Origin: Deltaproteobacteria bacterium
GTDB taxonomy: Bacteria > Myxococcota_A > UBA796 > UBA9615
Direction of reading: 5' to 3'
DNA length: 64,000 bases
NCBI GenBank assembly: GCA_023954745.1
Contig: JAGSHC010000004.1
Location: forward strand, 21,506 to 85,505
A program made the translations under genes and the position numbers. The number at the start of each line of letters is the position of its first letter. Within the stretch, counting starts at the first letter, position 1. Below the pieces are notes generated by a model. That model saw only the letters and a list, made by a program, of their open reading frames with translations. It made no database searches and was not told the DNA's origin. This document shows positions 44,278-54,700 of this stretch, piece after piece.

Positions 44278-46200
44278 TCAGCTCTTGCGCAGGGGCCCGC
44301 CGGTGCCGGCGAGGAGGTCTTGGACCTGGGCCAGGGCCCGGGACGCGGGCTCGAACCCTGGGTCGTACTTCACGCTGTTGGAGAACGCCCGTTCTGCCGC
44401 GCTGTAGTTCTTCTGGTCCCGAGCAATGACCCCCTGGAAGAACCAGGCCATGGCCGAGTGAGGGTCCAGGTCCAAGGCCTCCCTCAGCTTCGCCTCGGCG
44501 GTGTCGGCGGCGTCGCGGGTCGCCCCGCAGCGCCGGTACATGGCGTACCCCAGGTAGGCCAGGTACTCCCCAGACTTCGGGACTCGCTCGCATGTGTGAA
44601 GGAACGCGCGCTCCGCCTCGAGGAAGTTGCGCGACCGAATGAAGCCCTTGCCGAGCTGGAAGAACATCGCCGCTTCGGCCACTCCCGGCGCGTCGACCTT
44701 GCGGTAGAAGCCCGTAAGCCCCTCGTCCAGCCGGGCGCGGTAGCCGGTCCGCTGGCTCATGTCGTCCAGGGTGTCGTGGGCCTGGTCGACCCAGGCCTCC
44801 AGAGCCTTTGCCTTGCTCCGCAGATCAGTGGGGAGCCCCTCGGGAAGCGAGCTGGCTTGCCACCCGAGCACGTCGTGCTGCAGAGCGACGTCCACCGCGG
44901 CGTCGTCCGCGTCCTGGGTGAGCCCGTAGATGGCGAAGTAGTCCTTTTGCCAGTGCTTGAGGTAGTCCCGAATCACCCGCTCGGCGACCTGAATGATGGT
45001 GGGGTCGGCGCCGAGACCCGGCTGGAGCACGATGGACTCCTCCGGCACAGCCTCCGGCGCCGGCGTCTCACCGAAGCCCAGCGCTCCCGCGCGGAATAGG
45101 ACCCAGAGCACGACATCGAGCACCTGCGGCTCAACCACCTCGAAGGCGCGAAGCTGGGCCAGCGTGCGTGTCCCTGACAGGAACGGGCCCAGCCCGCTGA
45201 CGTCGGGATCTCCCCTCAGCTCGCCCCAATCGATGGGGAAGCGACGGGAGGGAATGGCGTAGTGGGCATTGTGCTGCGCCATCTCCGCGCCAATCGCTGC
45301 GCGGTCGCCGCTGGTGAGCAGCCCCCGAAAGATCGCAGCGAGGGGAGCGACCTCGAAGCTGGAGCTCTGCCGGGGGAACACGCTGCCCAGACTCCACTCG
45401 CCGACCCCCCACCCGAAGGCGAGCACGACCCGGCGCAGCACCAGGGCACGAAGCTGCGTGTACAGGTCCGTCGCCGTCAGAAACCCGAGCTCGGTGAGGG
45501 CCGAGCCGAAGTCGATGTTCCGCTCCGACATGGCAGCCACCGCCGCCTCGAACTGGGGGCGATCCAAGGTCCCCTGCTCGAGCAGCATCGTGCCCAGGCG
45601 GTCCGCGTGGTCCCCGCCGTCGGCCCAGACGGGCCGACCCTTGAGAAAGACGATGTCCTTCCAGCGGCTCTCGTCTCGCAGCGCCAGTACACCGGTGTGG
45701 GAGCCTGCCCGGATGGAGAGCATGAGCTCGGGTAGGAAGCCGGCGGTGACCTCACCATCGCGCGGCAGGTCCAGCCGCGGCTGGTAGCGCATCACCGCGA
45801 GGTTGGAGTCCGACGCAGGCCCCGCCCCTTCCCCTTGCCGCAGCGCAGAGAGCTTGTCCCGCAGCTCCGGCATCGAGAAGGGCTTGATGATGTAGTCGTC
45901 GGCGCCACACTGCTTCAGGTTGGAGTCGATGGCGTCGGCGTCCTTGTAGACAGCTGACATCAGCAGCACCGGCACGGTCGGCGCCTTGGCCTTCACCAAC
46001 GCCGAGAGCTCCAGCCCGTTGCGCCGAGGGAGCAGAACGTCGGTCACGACCACATCGGGACTCTGGCCCGAGAAGGCGCTCAGCCCCTCCTCCCCGTCGT
46101 GGGCCACGGACACCTCGTACCCGACGTACTCGAGGTAGTCCCTCAGGATGCCGGCGAAGTACCGGTCGTCCTCCACCACCAGGATGTGCGGCCTCATCAA
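44278..46200 (-). CDS. Receiver-DUF4388-J-like-TPR response regulator
   Basis: The 640-residue protein has a receiver domain (residues 1-125): ILVVEDDRYFAGILRDYLEY, phospho-acceptor Asp near 54 (VVTDVLLP), and the DYIIKPFS Lys. DUF4388 (about 150-290) follows: GEVTAGFLPELMLSIRAGSHTGVLAL, VFLKGRPVWADGG. From about 405 a degenerate J domain (DYLKHWQKDYFAIYGLTQDADDAAVDVAL) lacks HPD, then TPR-type repeats to the end. The same order of domains, minus the receiver, is in the protein at 39132. glnE is between them. No histidine kinase is adjacent, so the signal is unknown. Confidence 0.88.
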   Translation of the reverse strand: MMRPHILVVEDDRYFAGILRDYLEYVGYEVSVAHDGEEGLSAFSGQSPDVVVTDVLLPRRNGLELSALVKAKAPTVPVLLMSAVYKDADAIDSNLKQCGADDYIIKPFSMPELRDKLSALRQGEGAGPASDSNLAVMRYQPRLDLPRDGEVTAGFLPELMLSIRAGSHTGVLALRDESRWKDIVFLKGRPVWADGGDHADRLGTMLLEQGTLDRPQFEAAVAAMSERNIDFGSALTELGFLTATDLYTQLRALVLRRVVLAFGWGVGEWSLGSVFPRQSSSFEVAPLAAIFRGLLTSGDRAAIGAEMAQHNAHYAIPSRRFPIDWGELRGDPDVSGLGPFLSGTRTLAQLRAFEVVEPQVLDVVLWVLFRAGALGFGETPAPEAVPEESIVLQPGLGADPTIIQVAERVIRDYLKHWQKDYFAIYGLTQDADDAAVDVALQHDVLGWQASSLPEGLPTDLRSKAKALEAWVDQAHDTLDDMSQRTGYRARLDEGLTGFYRKVDAPGVAEAAMFFQLGKGFIRSRNFLEAERAFLHTCERVPKSGEYLAYLGYAMYRRCGATRDAADTAEAKLREALDLDPHSAMAWFFQGVIARDQKNYSAAERAFSNSVKYDPGFEPASRALAQVQDLLAGTGGPLRKS

Positions 46201-46430
46201 ACTCCCCGTCTGCGTCTGCTGCCCTGCTCACCGAGGGGCGTCCCTCGAATCCAATCGCCACGATACCCCCCTGAGATGCCCATGCACTGGCAGGCGTCTC
46301 TCACCGACCCCAGGATTGGACTGTCGGCTTCTGGCGGAACCTCAGCGGACCTCTACGGTCCAATGGAATGATGACGTCTCGCAGTACGCAGCGAGACGCC
46401 GGACATCGGTGGATTGCACAGGAGGAGAGA
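46201..46430. promoter_or_regulatory. Divergent promoter region with a 7-bp inverted repeat
   Basis: The gap between the response regulator (minus) and the HtrA protease (plus) contains ATTGGAC at 46315-46321 and its exact reverse complement GTCCAAT at 46358-46364. A strong ribosome site AGGAGGAG lies at 46420-46428 just before the htrA ATG. No confident -35/-10 pair is visible. Confidence 0.4.
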
Positions 46431-47900
46431 ATGGGTCGAGCGCGCGTCCTTGGGACCGCATTGTTCGCGATGGCGCTCATGGCGCCCCTCGCCGCCCCGG
46501 CGCAGGACGCTCCGGCGCCCCTCGACATCGCCCTCGCCCTGGAGCAGGCCTTCGTGGCCGCCGCCGAGCGGGCTCAGAACGGCGTGGTCACCCTCATCGT
46601 CGAAGGAAGCCAGTTCGACGCTGAGGACATCCCCGAAGACCCCCAGGACCTCGAGGACTATCTCCGGCGCATGCGCCCCGACTCGCGTCACTTCATGGGC
46701 ACCGGCAGCGGGTTCATCGTCGACGACGACGGCACCATCTACACCAACGCACACGTCATCCAGGCTGCGACGAGCATCGAGGTGGTCTTCAGCAACGGAA
46801 CCCGCGGCAAGGCCGACCTCGTCGGCAAGGACGTGGGCAGCGACGTCGCGGTCCTGCGACTCCTCGACCCTCCGGACGACCTGCGCCCCATCCCCCTGGC
46901 AGACAGCGACGCCGTACGGGTCGGCCAGTACGCCCTCGCCATGGGGTCTCCCCTTGCCCTGCAGGGCTCGTTCACCGTGGGTCATGTCTCGGCCCTGAAC
47001 CGCAACGAAGTGGGCCAGAGTCCCATCGGGCCCCGCAACCCCGACTTCGACAGCCTGCGCTACCAGGACTTCATCCAGGTGGACACGCCCATCAACCCCG
47101 GGAACTCCGGCGGCCCGCTGCTCGACATCCAGGGCCGCGTGATCGGAATCAACACCGCCATCTCTCAGGGGAGCGATGGCATCGGCTTCTCCATCCCCAT
47201 CAACATGGCGTTGGGCATCGGCGCCCAGCTCGCCGCCGGCGGCAAGGTGCGGCGGGCCTATCTCGGCGTGCGCATGGCAGAGATGGACCCGGACCTCGCC
47301 GAGGGATACGGCCTGGACCTCGCCCGCCCCGTGATCATCAAGGGCATCGAGCCCGGAAGCCCCGCGGAGGCGGGACGCTTCATGGAGCAGGACATCGTGC
47401 TCGAGTTCGGGGGGCAGGCCATCCGGTCGCGCAACGACCTCGTGAACGCCATCGCGAACGCCCCCATCGGTGAGCCCGTGGACGCAAAGGTCTACCGCAT
47501 CGAAGGCGACGCGGGGAGGACCACCATCCAAGTGGTGCTCGTGTCCCAGGAAGAACGTCCGGCCCCCGAGCAGACCTCGTCTCCCCTCCCCAGCGGCGGG
47601 TCCCGTGACCTCGGGAGTGAGGACCGCAGGCTCCTGGACAGCTACGGCATCGGCTTCTCCGACGAGCCTCGCAGCGGCCGACAGGCCAAGGGAGCCGCAG
47701 TGAGCCGGGTGCGTCGGGGCTCAGCCGCGGACGACGCCGGTCTCGAGGAAGGCGACATCATCGTCAAGGTCGAAGATGTGGACGTGGAGGGCTCGGCCGG
47801 TGCCGTCGCGGCGCTCAGCGCGTCGAAGCGACCGTTCGTCCCCATCCGGTACGTGCGGAATGGCGACACGAAGGTCACGTCCATCGAGCGGCGCCGCTGA
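46431..47900 (+). CDS. DegP/HtrA-type periplasmic serine protease with two PDZ domains
   Basis: The 489-residue product starts at ATG 46431 with a strong ribosome site (AGGAGGAGAGA); a frame from 46368 adds a non-signal extension. Signal peptide: MGRARVLGTALFAMALMAPLA to APAQ. The trypsin-like domain has the triad His near 106 (TNAHVIQAAT), Asp near 136 (DVAVLRL) and Ser near 225 (NPGNSGGPLLD). Two PDZ domains follow (about 245-345 with GIEPGSPAEAGRFMEQDIVLEFGG and 390-489 with RRGSAADDAGLEEGDIIVKV). It is a stress protease/chaperone of the envelope. Confidence 0.94.
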   Translation: MGRARVLGTALFAMALMAPLAAPAQDAPAPLDIALALEQAFVAAAERAQNGVVTLIVEGSQFDAEDIPEDPQDLEDYLRRMRPDSRHFMGTGSGFIVDDDGTIYTNAHVIQAATSIEVVFSNGTRGKADLVGKDVGSDVAVLRLLDPPDDLRPIPLADSDAVRVGQYALAMGSPLALQGSFTVGHVSALNRNEVGQSPIGPRNPDFDSLRYQDFIQVDTPINPGNSGGPLLDIQGRVIGINTAISQGSDGIGFSIPINMALGIGAQLAAGGKVRRAYLGVRMAEMDPDLAEGYGLDLARPVIIKGIEPGSPAEAGRFMEQDIVLEFGGQAIRSRNDLVNAIANAPIGEPVDAKVYRIEGDAGRTTIQVVLVSQEERPAPEQTSSPLPSGGSRDLGSEDRRLLDSYGIGFSDEPRSGRQAKGAAVSRVRRGSAADDAGLEEGDIIVKVEDVDVEGSAGAVAALSASKRPFVPIRYVRNGDTKVTSIERRR

Positions 47901-47933
47901 CCTGCCCCCCGTAGTGGGCTCGCTCCGAGGGAC

Positions 47934-48935
47934 TCAACGCAGAAGCGCGTGCGCCTCCGTGGCCAGCCGCTGAGCGACCAGGTCGGCTCCCCTCGCGTTG
48001 GGGTGAGTGGAGTCTCCTGGTAGGACCAACTCCTCCCGCAGGGGAGAGCCAAGGTCGTCCGCGAGGTCGACGACACTCAGCCACTTCGGCGCAGCCCATT
48101 CGGTCAGGGACGCTCGCAGTTGCGCGTAGCCGTCCGGTGTTTCGTAACGTCCCGGCACCAGGACCACTGCGACCTTGGCGCCATGTGCCCGGGCCGCGGC
48201 GACGGTGCGGTCGAGCCCTCCGAGGAGGTCCGGCAGGTGCTGCATGTCAAAGGCATGGGTGTCAGCCTGATTCCTCTTCTCCCGGGCGTAGACGGCCATC
48301 ATGGTGAGGTGGAACAAGGCTGAGCGATCGAGCACCGGCCGCAACGCGTCGGGATAGGGCGCGTCACGATGCAGGCTGGCGAGCATTCCGCCGTCGGTCA
48401 CGCGAAACCGGGTCGCGCCGGGCAACAGGTCGTTGAACAACACCGTGATCAGGACCGCGTCAGCGTCCAGCTGGGGCCCGAGGCGCTCGTACCGAGCCGC
48501 GTGATTCACCTGGGTCGCCGCAGGTTGGGCAAGCGACCACACCTCCCAGGTGCGCTGAGGGTCCTTCTCTCTCAGGCGCCGCTCGATTCTCCTCCCGATC
48601 AGCTCATCGTCCGCGAGGCCGAACCCCCACACCACCGAGTCGCCCACCAGCGCAATGCGACGCGACGACGCGGCGCGGTCCAACGGGCGCTCGGGGTCCC
48701 GCAGCCCCAGGGAGTTGGTGCTCTCCACCAGTCCGAGCAACGTCGGCGTGGACTGATCCGCCACGGGAACCTGCCCCTCGTCCCCGGACACGGCGCGGTA
48801 CCGGATCAGCGACTTGTCGTGCACGAGGGGCACGAACCGACAGGTGAGCTCCGCGAGAACCAGCCCCAGGAGCAGCGCGCCGGCGACGGTGACGACAGCA
48901 AAGGCGAGCCTGCGTAGACGAGGCTGCTCCGTCAC
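47934..48935 (-). CDS. SGNH-family hydrolase, membrane-anchored
   Basis: The 333-residue product has a signal-anchor (LRRLAFAVVTVAGALLLGLVLAEL, about 7-32) and an SGNH/GDSL domain: block I GDSVVWGFG with the catalytic Ser, an Asn-containing block (LITVLFNDLLPG) and the C-terminal DSTHPN with the catalytic Asp-His. It is likely an esterase or acyl transferase acting on the outer face. The yacG gene lies immediately upstream, ending six bases before this start. Confidence 0.85.
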   Translation of the reverse strand: MTEQPRLRRLAFAVVTVAGALLLGLVLAELTCRFVPLVHDKSLIRYRAVSGDEGQVPVADQSTPTLLGLVESTNSLGLRDPERPLDRAASSRRIALVGDSVVWGFGLADDELIGRRIERRLREKDPQRTWEVWSLAQPAATQVNHAARYERLGPQLDADAVLITVLFNDLLPGATRFRVTDGGMLASLHRDAPYPDALRPVLDRSALFHLTMMAVYAREKRNQADTHAFDMQHLPDLLGGLDRTVAAARAHGAKVAVVLVPGRYETPDGYAQLRASLTEWAAPKWLSVVDLADDLGSPLREELVLPGDSTHPNARGADLVAQRLATEAHALLR

Positions 48936-48941
48936 CGCCCC

Positions 48942-49157
48942 TCAGCCCTCTCCGCGCCGGGCGGCGATCACGGCTTCGATGGACTCGTGGTCGTCCGGGT
49001 CGATGGGCGCCGGAATCATGAACTCCTCCCCAAACCACTTGCCGAGGTCCACCGCGCGGCAGCGGTCGCTGCAGAACGGGAAGGCCGTCGGGCGCAGAGA
49101 TGCCTCCACCGCTACGGGCGTCTTGCACTTCGGGCAGAGCAGTACCTTGCGCGTCAT
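48942..49157 (-). CDS. yacG: YacG zinc-binding protein
   Basis: The 71-residue protein has the YacG signature: CPKCKTPV near the start, then FCSDRCRAVDLGKWFGEEF with the second Cys pair, together binding one zinc. E. coli YacG inhibits DNA gyrase. An acidic C-terminal segment follows. It lies 21 bases after aspS and six before the SGNH gene. Confidence 0.9.
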   Translation of the reverse strand: MTRKVLLCPKCKTPVAVEASLRPTAFPFCSDRCRAVDLGKWFGEEFMIPAPIDPDDHESIEAVIAARRGEG

Positions 49158-49178
49158 GACGCCCTCCTTCTCCTGGGC

Positions 49179-51005
49179 CTAGGCCTGGGCGTCCTTCGGA
49201 GGGGCCGTGCTGCGCAGGTGCAGGTCGTCCATCTGGCCCTCGTCGACGGGGCCCGGGGCAGACGTCATCAGGCAGAAGGCCTTGTTGGTCTTCGGGAACG
49301 CGATGACGTCCCGGATGGCCTCGGTCCCCACCAGGAGCATGATCAGCCGGTCGAGGCCAAAGGCGATCCCGCCATGGGGCGGCGTGCCGTACGACAGGGC
49401 GTCCAACAGGAAGCCGAACTTCTGCTGCTTCTGCTCCTCGCTGAGGCCCAGCAGCTCGAACACCTTGCTCTGGGTACCCGGCTGATGGATCCGGATGGAG
49501 CCGCCGCCAATCTCGTAGCCGTTGCAGACCATGTCGTAGGCATCGGTCAGCACCGCGCCGGGGTCCGAGTCCAGCAGGTGCAGGTGCTCGGCCTTCGGAG
49601 CCGTGAACGGGTGGTGCATGGCATCCCAGCGCTCAGCCTCCTCGTCCCACTCGAACATGGGGAAGTCCGTCACCCAGCAGAACACGAAGGTGTCCTCGGG
49701 GATCGACTCGGTGTCACGAGCGACCTGCACGCGAATGCGGGAGAGCGCGTCGTTCACGCCCTTCGTCGGGCCGGCCGCTACCAGCAAGATGCCCGTGCTG
49801 TCGCTGAAGCCATTGCGCTCGGCGAGGCGGGCGACGATGCCCGCACGCTCGTCGTCGGAGAGGAACTTGCCTGCGGCTCCGCTGCAGCCGTCGGCCGTGA
49901 CCTTGCCCCACAGCAGACCCCCGAGACCGAAGTCCCGGGCAGTCTTCGTGTAGGCGTCGAGCTTCTTTCGCGACAGCGCTCCGGGGTCGCCGGGCACGAA
50001 GATGGCCTTCACCGTGCCTTCGGCGTCCAAGGCCCCGCGGATGGGTGCTGCCTCGGTGCCTGCGACCAGGTCGGTGACGGTGGCGAGCTCGAACCCGAAG
50101 CGCAGGTCCGGGCGGTCCACGCCAAAGCGCTCCATGACGTTGGCGTAGGTGAGCCGCTGCACGGGCAGCTGGATGTCCACGTCCTTGAACTGCTTCCAGA
50201 GCTTGGCGAGCCAGCCCTCGAGGATGGGGAAGAGGATGTCGGGCGTGATGAACGACATCTCGATGTCCACCTGGGTGAACTCGGGCTGGCGGTCGGCGCG
50301 GAGGTCCTCGTCGCGGAAGCACTTGGCGATCTGGAGGTACCGGTCGTACCCGCTGATCATCATGATCTGCTTGAAGATCTGCGGACTCTGGGGAAGCGCG
50401 AAGAAGTCCCCCGGATGCACGCGCGACGGCACGAGGTAGTCCCGCGCACCTTCCGGCGTGGACTTCGTCAGGATCGGCGTCTCCACCGTCACGAAGTCGT
50501 GGGCGTCGAAGTAGTTGAGGGTCTCCAGCGTGACGCGATGGCGCGTCATCATGTTGTGCTGGAGCGACTTGCGGCGCAGGTCCAGGTAGCGATGCTTGAG
50601 GCGCATGTCCTCGCCCGCCTGGGCCTTGCCCTCGAGCACGATGGGAAGCGGCTCGGAGCGCGTCAGAAGCTGCACGTCGAGCGCCTGAATCTCCACCGCA
50701 CCCGTGGCGCGCTTGTTGTTGCGCATGCCCTCGGGACGAGCGACCACCTTGCCGCGCACGGCCACCACGAACTCCACCCGCAGCGACTTCGCGGTCTCGA
50801 AGGCCTCGGCAGAACACAGGTCGGGGTCGAAGAGGATCTGCGTCACGCCGTAGCGGTCGCGCACGTCCATGAACACCAGGGCGCCCTTGTCGCGGTGCAG
50901 GTGCACCCAACCGTTGAGAACGACCTCGGCGCCATCATCATCGGCCCGGAGCTCCCCGCAAGTGTGGGTACGAGTCCAGAAGGCCGCTGTCGATTGGGTG
51001 CTCAT
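49179..51005 (-). CDS. aspS: Aspartyl-tRNA synthetase
   Basis: The 608-residue class II enzyme starts at ATG 51005 (MSTQ), preceded by GGAGAGAGC; an in-frame ATG at 51017 is less well placed. OB-fold anticodon domain: [40 protein letters not shown]. Class II motif 2: [18 protein letters not shown]; motif 3: [15 protein letters not shown]. The bacterial-type GAD insertion (about 300-410, with SFxxD-like [15 protein letters not shown]) is present. It is followed by yacG, 21 bases downstream. Confidence 0.98.
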   Translation of the reverse strand: MSTQSTAAFWTRTHTCGELRADDDGAEVVLNGWVHLHRDKGALVFMDVRDRYGVTQILFDPDLCSAEAFETAKSLRVEFVVAVRGKVVARPEGMRNNKRATGAVEIQALDVQLLTRSEPLPIVLEGKAQAGEDMRLKHRYLDLRRKSLQHNMMTRHRVTLETLNYFDAHDFVTVETPILTKSTPEGARDYLVPSRVHPGDFFALPQSPQIFKQIMMISGYDRYLQIAKCFRDEDLRADRQPEFTQVDIEMSFITPDILFPILEGWLAKLWKQFKDVDIQLPVQRLTYANVMERFGVDRPDLRFGFELATVTDLVAGTEAAPIRGALDAEGTVKAIFVPGDPGALSRKKLDAYTKTARDFGLGGLLWGKVTADGCSGAAGKFLSDDERAGIVARLAERNGFSDSTGILLVAAGPTKGVNDALSRIRVQVARDTESIPEDTFVFCWVTDFPMFEWDEEAERWDAMHHPFTAPKAEHLHLLDSDPGAVLTDAYDMVCNGYEIGGGSIRIHQPGTQSKVFELLGLSEEQKQQKFGFLLDALSYGTPPHGGIAFGLDRLIMLLVGTEAIRDVIAFPKTNKAFCLMTSAPGPVDEGQMDDLHLRSTAPPKDAQA

Positions 51006-51208
51006 CGCTCTCTCCATGCGGGAATGCAGCCCGCCGTTGGGTGAACCACGCCTTCCTGGGGGCGCGGGCCGGGGAATGTATCACCCAGAATCGCGGTGAT
51101 CGTGCCCGGCGCAAAGCCCGGCCGATGCCAACCCTGTCACCCGTTGCGCATCACTCGCCCCTTGGACTCGGCGCGGCCCTCGGTACGATGCAAGAGGAGG
51201 GTCCAGAC

Positions 51209-51721
51209 ATGAGCCGTGAAGACGACAGGATCATTCCCGGGGAGAGCATCGGGCCCTTTCGGCTCGGAGCCACGGAGTCAGACGTCCTGGCGCAGATCGG
51301 AGGAGGGTCGGTGCACCGCGAGCAGCGGGACGACACTCAGGTCATGCACTGGAACGACCTGAGCTTCTGGTTCGACCAGGGTCAGCTCACCCAGATTGGC
51401 GCTCACACGTCCTTCGGCGGCCGCACGGCGGCCGGGATCGGCGTGGGCAGCTCCCTGGCCGACCTCAGCAAGGAAGGCGAGCTCGGCCTGGACCTGGAGG
51501 ACGGCGTGATCATCCTCGAGGACGTCGATGGCATCTGCTTCGACGTGGGCGACGGACTGCCCGAGATGGGCAAGATGCTGGCCGACGAGCTCGTCGAGGG
51601 CGCCGACGGCCCTGGCTTCCACCTCGACGCTGCCTGGCTGATCTCCTGGATCGGCGTCTTCGACCCGGACCGGGTCGCAGCCATCGAGGACGAAGAGGAG
51701 CGCGCCAGCGCCGAGGCCTGA
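51209..51721 (+). CDS. Hypothetical beta-rich protein
   Basis: The 170-residue product begins at ATG 51209, with AGGAGG at 51194-51199. Residues 1-90 have the pattern IIPGESIGPFRLGATESDVLAQIGGG, QVMHWNDLSFWFDQGQLTQIG, GRTAAGIGVGSSLADLSKEG. Similar small beta proteins occur next to unrelated genes in myxobacteria. No named family is recognised. It is divergent from aspS and convergent with the giant lipoprotein, 24 bases away. Confidence 0.7.
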   Translation: MSREDDRIIPGESIGPFRLGATESDVLAQIGGGSVHREQRDDTQVMHWNDLSFWFDQGQLTQIGAHTSFGGRTAAGIGVGSSLADLSKEGELGLDLEDGVIILEDVDGICFDVGDGLPEMGKMLADELVEGADGPGFHLDAAWLISWIGVFDPDRVAAIEDEEERASAEA

Positions 51722-51745
51722 TCTGAGCCCGAGGGCCCGAGGGCC

Positions 51746-54700
51746 TCAGGGGCAGATGTCGTTCACCGTGCCCGGCGAGCCCGCATCGCCGGCGCCGCCT
51801 GGAATGGCCACGCTGCTGCTGCACCAGTTCGCGCTGTCCAGCGCCGTGGTGGCGTCGGGTGACGAGACGGCGTTCGGCGGGAAGAGGTCGCCATCCACCA
51901 CTGTGGATGCGCCCGCCGACACATCACCGCTCGTGTAGACGAGGTTCGAGATCACGACCCCATCAGGGTCCTCGAGACCGATGCTGTCTCCGCCATTGCT
52001 CAGGGAGAGCGACGTTCCGTAGACGTAGTCCGCAGTCCCCGCGGCGAGGCCGTTCGACGTGCCGCCGTCTCGCACGAACACCTTGTATCCGCCCGCCGGC
52101 ACGACCACCGAGAAGGCCACCGTGTGAGAGCCGCCGCTGTCCGTCAGCTCCCAGCCGTTCATGTTGATGGCCGCCGACGTCGGGTTGTAGACCTCGAACC
52201 ACTCGCCCGACGAGTCGGACACCGCGTCCGGGTTCGCGTGGAACTCGCTGACGTACAGGTCCCCGGTCCCGACACCCTCGACAGTGTCGAGCGCGTCTGC
52301 GCAGCCGCTGTCGGCTGCGTCCACCGTGCCGTCGGCGTCATTGTCGATGTTGTCGTTGCACTGGCCTCCGTCGAAGCCACCCTCGGAGACATCCCCCAGG
52401 AACGTGCAGGTCGGGTCGGCGAGGTCGGTCCAGCCGTCTCCGTCGTTGTCCAGGCCGTCGCCGCAGTCCCCGGCCTCGAGGTTCACCGACCCATCGGTGC
52501 ACTCGGCATCCGCGCTGTCGATGTTGCCGTCGGCGTCGTTGTCGATGCCGTCGTTGCACTCCGTCGAGGACGTCGCGTTCGTCTCGTCGAACGGTGAGGC
52601 CTGGCAGTCCGGGTCGGCGCCGTCGGTCCAGCCGTCGGTGTCGTTGTCGGTGCCGTCCGAGCAGTCGTCCGCAGTGGCGCTGGACTCGCTGCCGTCGAAC
52701 CCGTTGTCGCACTCGGGGTCGTCGGCGTCGAGGTCACCGTCGGTGTCGTTGTCGATGCCGTCGTTGCACTCGATGGCGAGGTCGAAGCCCCCGTCCTCTT
52801 CGTCTGCGGTCGTGGGGCAGTCCGGATCCGCGAGGTCGGTCCAGCCGTCCGCGTCGTTGTCGTTGCTGTCCCCGCACGTCGGCGCCTCGGCGTTGTCGTT
52901 GCCGTCGTCGCAGCCCGAGTCCGCGCTGTCGATGTCACCGTCGGTGTCGTTGTCGATGCCGTCGCTGCACTGGGTCGTGCCAGCGTCCGTCTCGTCATCG
53001 TCCGTCGCCGCGCTGCAACCGGCGTCCTGCAAGTCGACCCAGCCATCGGTGTCGTTGTCGATGCCGTCCGCGCACTCCGCCGCTTCGCCGTCGTCGTTGG
53101 CGTCGTCGCACTCGGCGTCGGCCCCATCGACGTCGCCGTCGGAGTCGTTGTCGATGCCGTCGTCGCACTCGACCGTCGCGAGGTTCGTCTCGTCGTCGTC
53201 GTCGAAGCTCGCGCAGCCGGGGTCCGCGAGGTCAACCCAGCCGTCGCCGTCATCGTCGAGGGTGTTCCCGCACTCGCCGATCTCGGTGGTGTCGAAGGCA
53301 TCGATGCAGCCCACATCGGCCCCATCCACCCCGCCGTCACCGTCGTTGTCGATGCCGTCGCTGCACGCCGACGAGCCCAGCCCGCCTTCGTCGTCAGACG
53401 AAGCGTCGACGCAGCCCGGGTCTGCCGTGTCGACCCAGCTGTCCCCGTCGTTGTCGATGCCGTCATCGCAGGCCGGCGCCTCGGCGTCGTCCAGGGCGGT
53501 GGGGCAGTTGGGGTCGAGGAAGTCGATGGTCAGGTCCCCGTCGTTGTCGGACAGGTCGTTGCACTCGGTGAAGCCGGCGCCCACCTCGTTGAAGGGCGAG
53601 CCCACGCAATCCGGGTCATCGAGATCGATCCAGCCGTCGCTGTCGTTGTCGAGGGTGTCCGCGCAGTCATCGGGGGCGCCGCTGGACTCGCTGCCGTCCG
53701 TCGCGGAGTCGCATTCGGGATCCGCGGCGTCGGTGTCACCGTCGGAGTCGTTGTCGACCCCGTCGTTGCACTCGATGGCGGCGAAGCCCACCTCGACGTT
53801 GCCGCCGATGCACTCGGGGTCCGCTGAGTCCGTCCAGCCGTCGACATCGTTGTCGATGCCGTCGTTGCAGGTCTCCGTGGCTTCGTTGTCGTCGAGCCCC
53901 GAGGTGCAGTCGGGATCCAGCGAGTCGATCTGGAAGTCGGCGTCGTTGTTGAGACCGTCGTTGCACTCCGTCGTCCCGACCCCGACCTCGTCGAAGGGGT
54001 CCGTCGAGCAATCGGGGTCCGCCGCGTCCGCCCAGCCGTCGCTGTCGTTGTCGAGGGAGTCGCTGCAGTCGTCGGGCGCGGCCGAGCTCTCGCTTCCGTC
54101 GAACCCGTCGTCGCACTCGGGGTCCGCGGCATCGATCAAGCCATCGCTGTCGTTCTCGATTCCGTCGTTGCACTCGTTCGTGCCCAGGCCGGACTCGATG
54201 GTGCCGGTGGTGCAGTCGGGGTCCGCGCCATCGATCCAACCGTCGGCGTCGTTGTCGACCGTGTCGGCGCAGGGGTCCGCGGCCTCGCTCGTCGCTGCGC
54301 CACTGGTGCACTGGGGATCGGCCCCGTCGATGAGTCCATCAGCGTCGTTGTCGATGCCGTCGTTGCAGGGCAAGAGCGGGTTGGTGCCGCCCTCGAGCTC
54401 CGTCTGCACGCTTCCGAGGCAGCCCGGATCGGCGATGTCGATCCAGCCGTCCCCGTCGTTGTCGGTGCTGTCGTTGCACTCGGGGGTCGACTCGTTGTCG
54501 TCGAACCCGTTCACACAGTCGGTGTCGAAGGCGTCGATGGTGAAGTCACCGTCGTTGTCGGTGAGGTCGTTGCACTCGAAGTTGCCGCCGCCCGCTTCGC
54601 TGTTCCCCAGGGGGTTGTTGGCGCAGCCCGGGTCGTCGAGGTCCGTCCAACCGTCCGAGTCGTCGTCGGCGCCGTTGTCGCAGACCGCTGGCTGCTCCGT

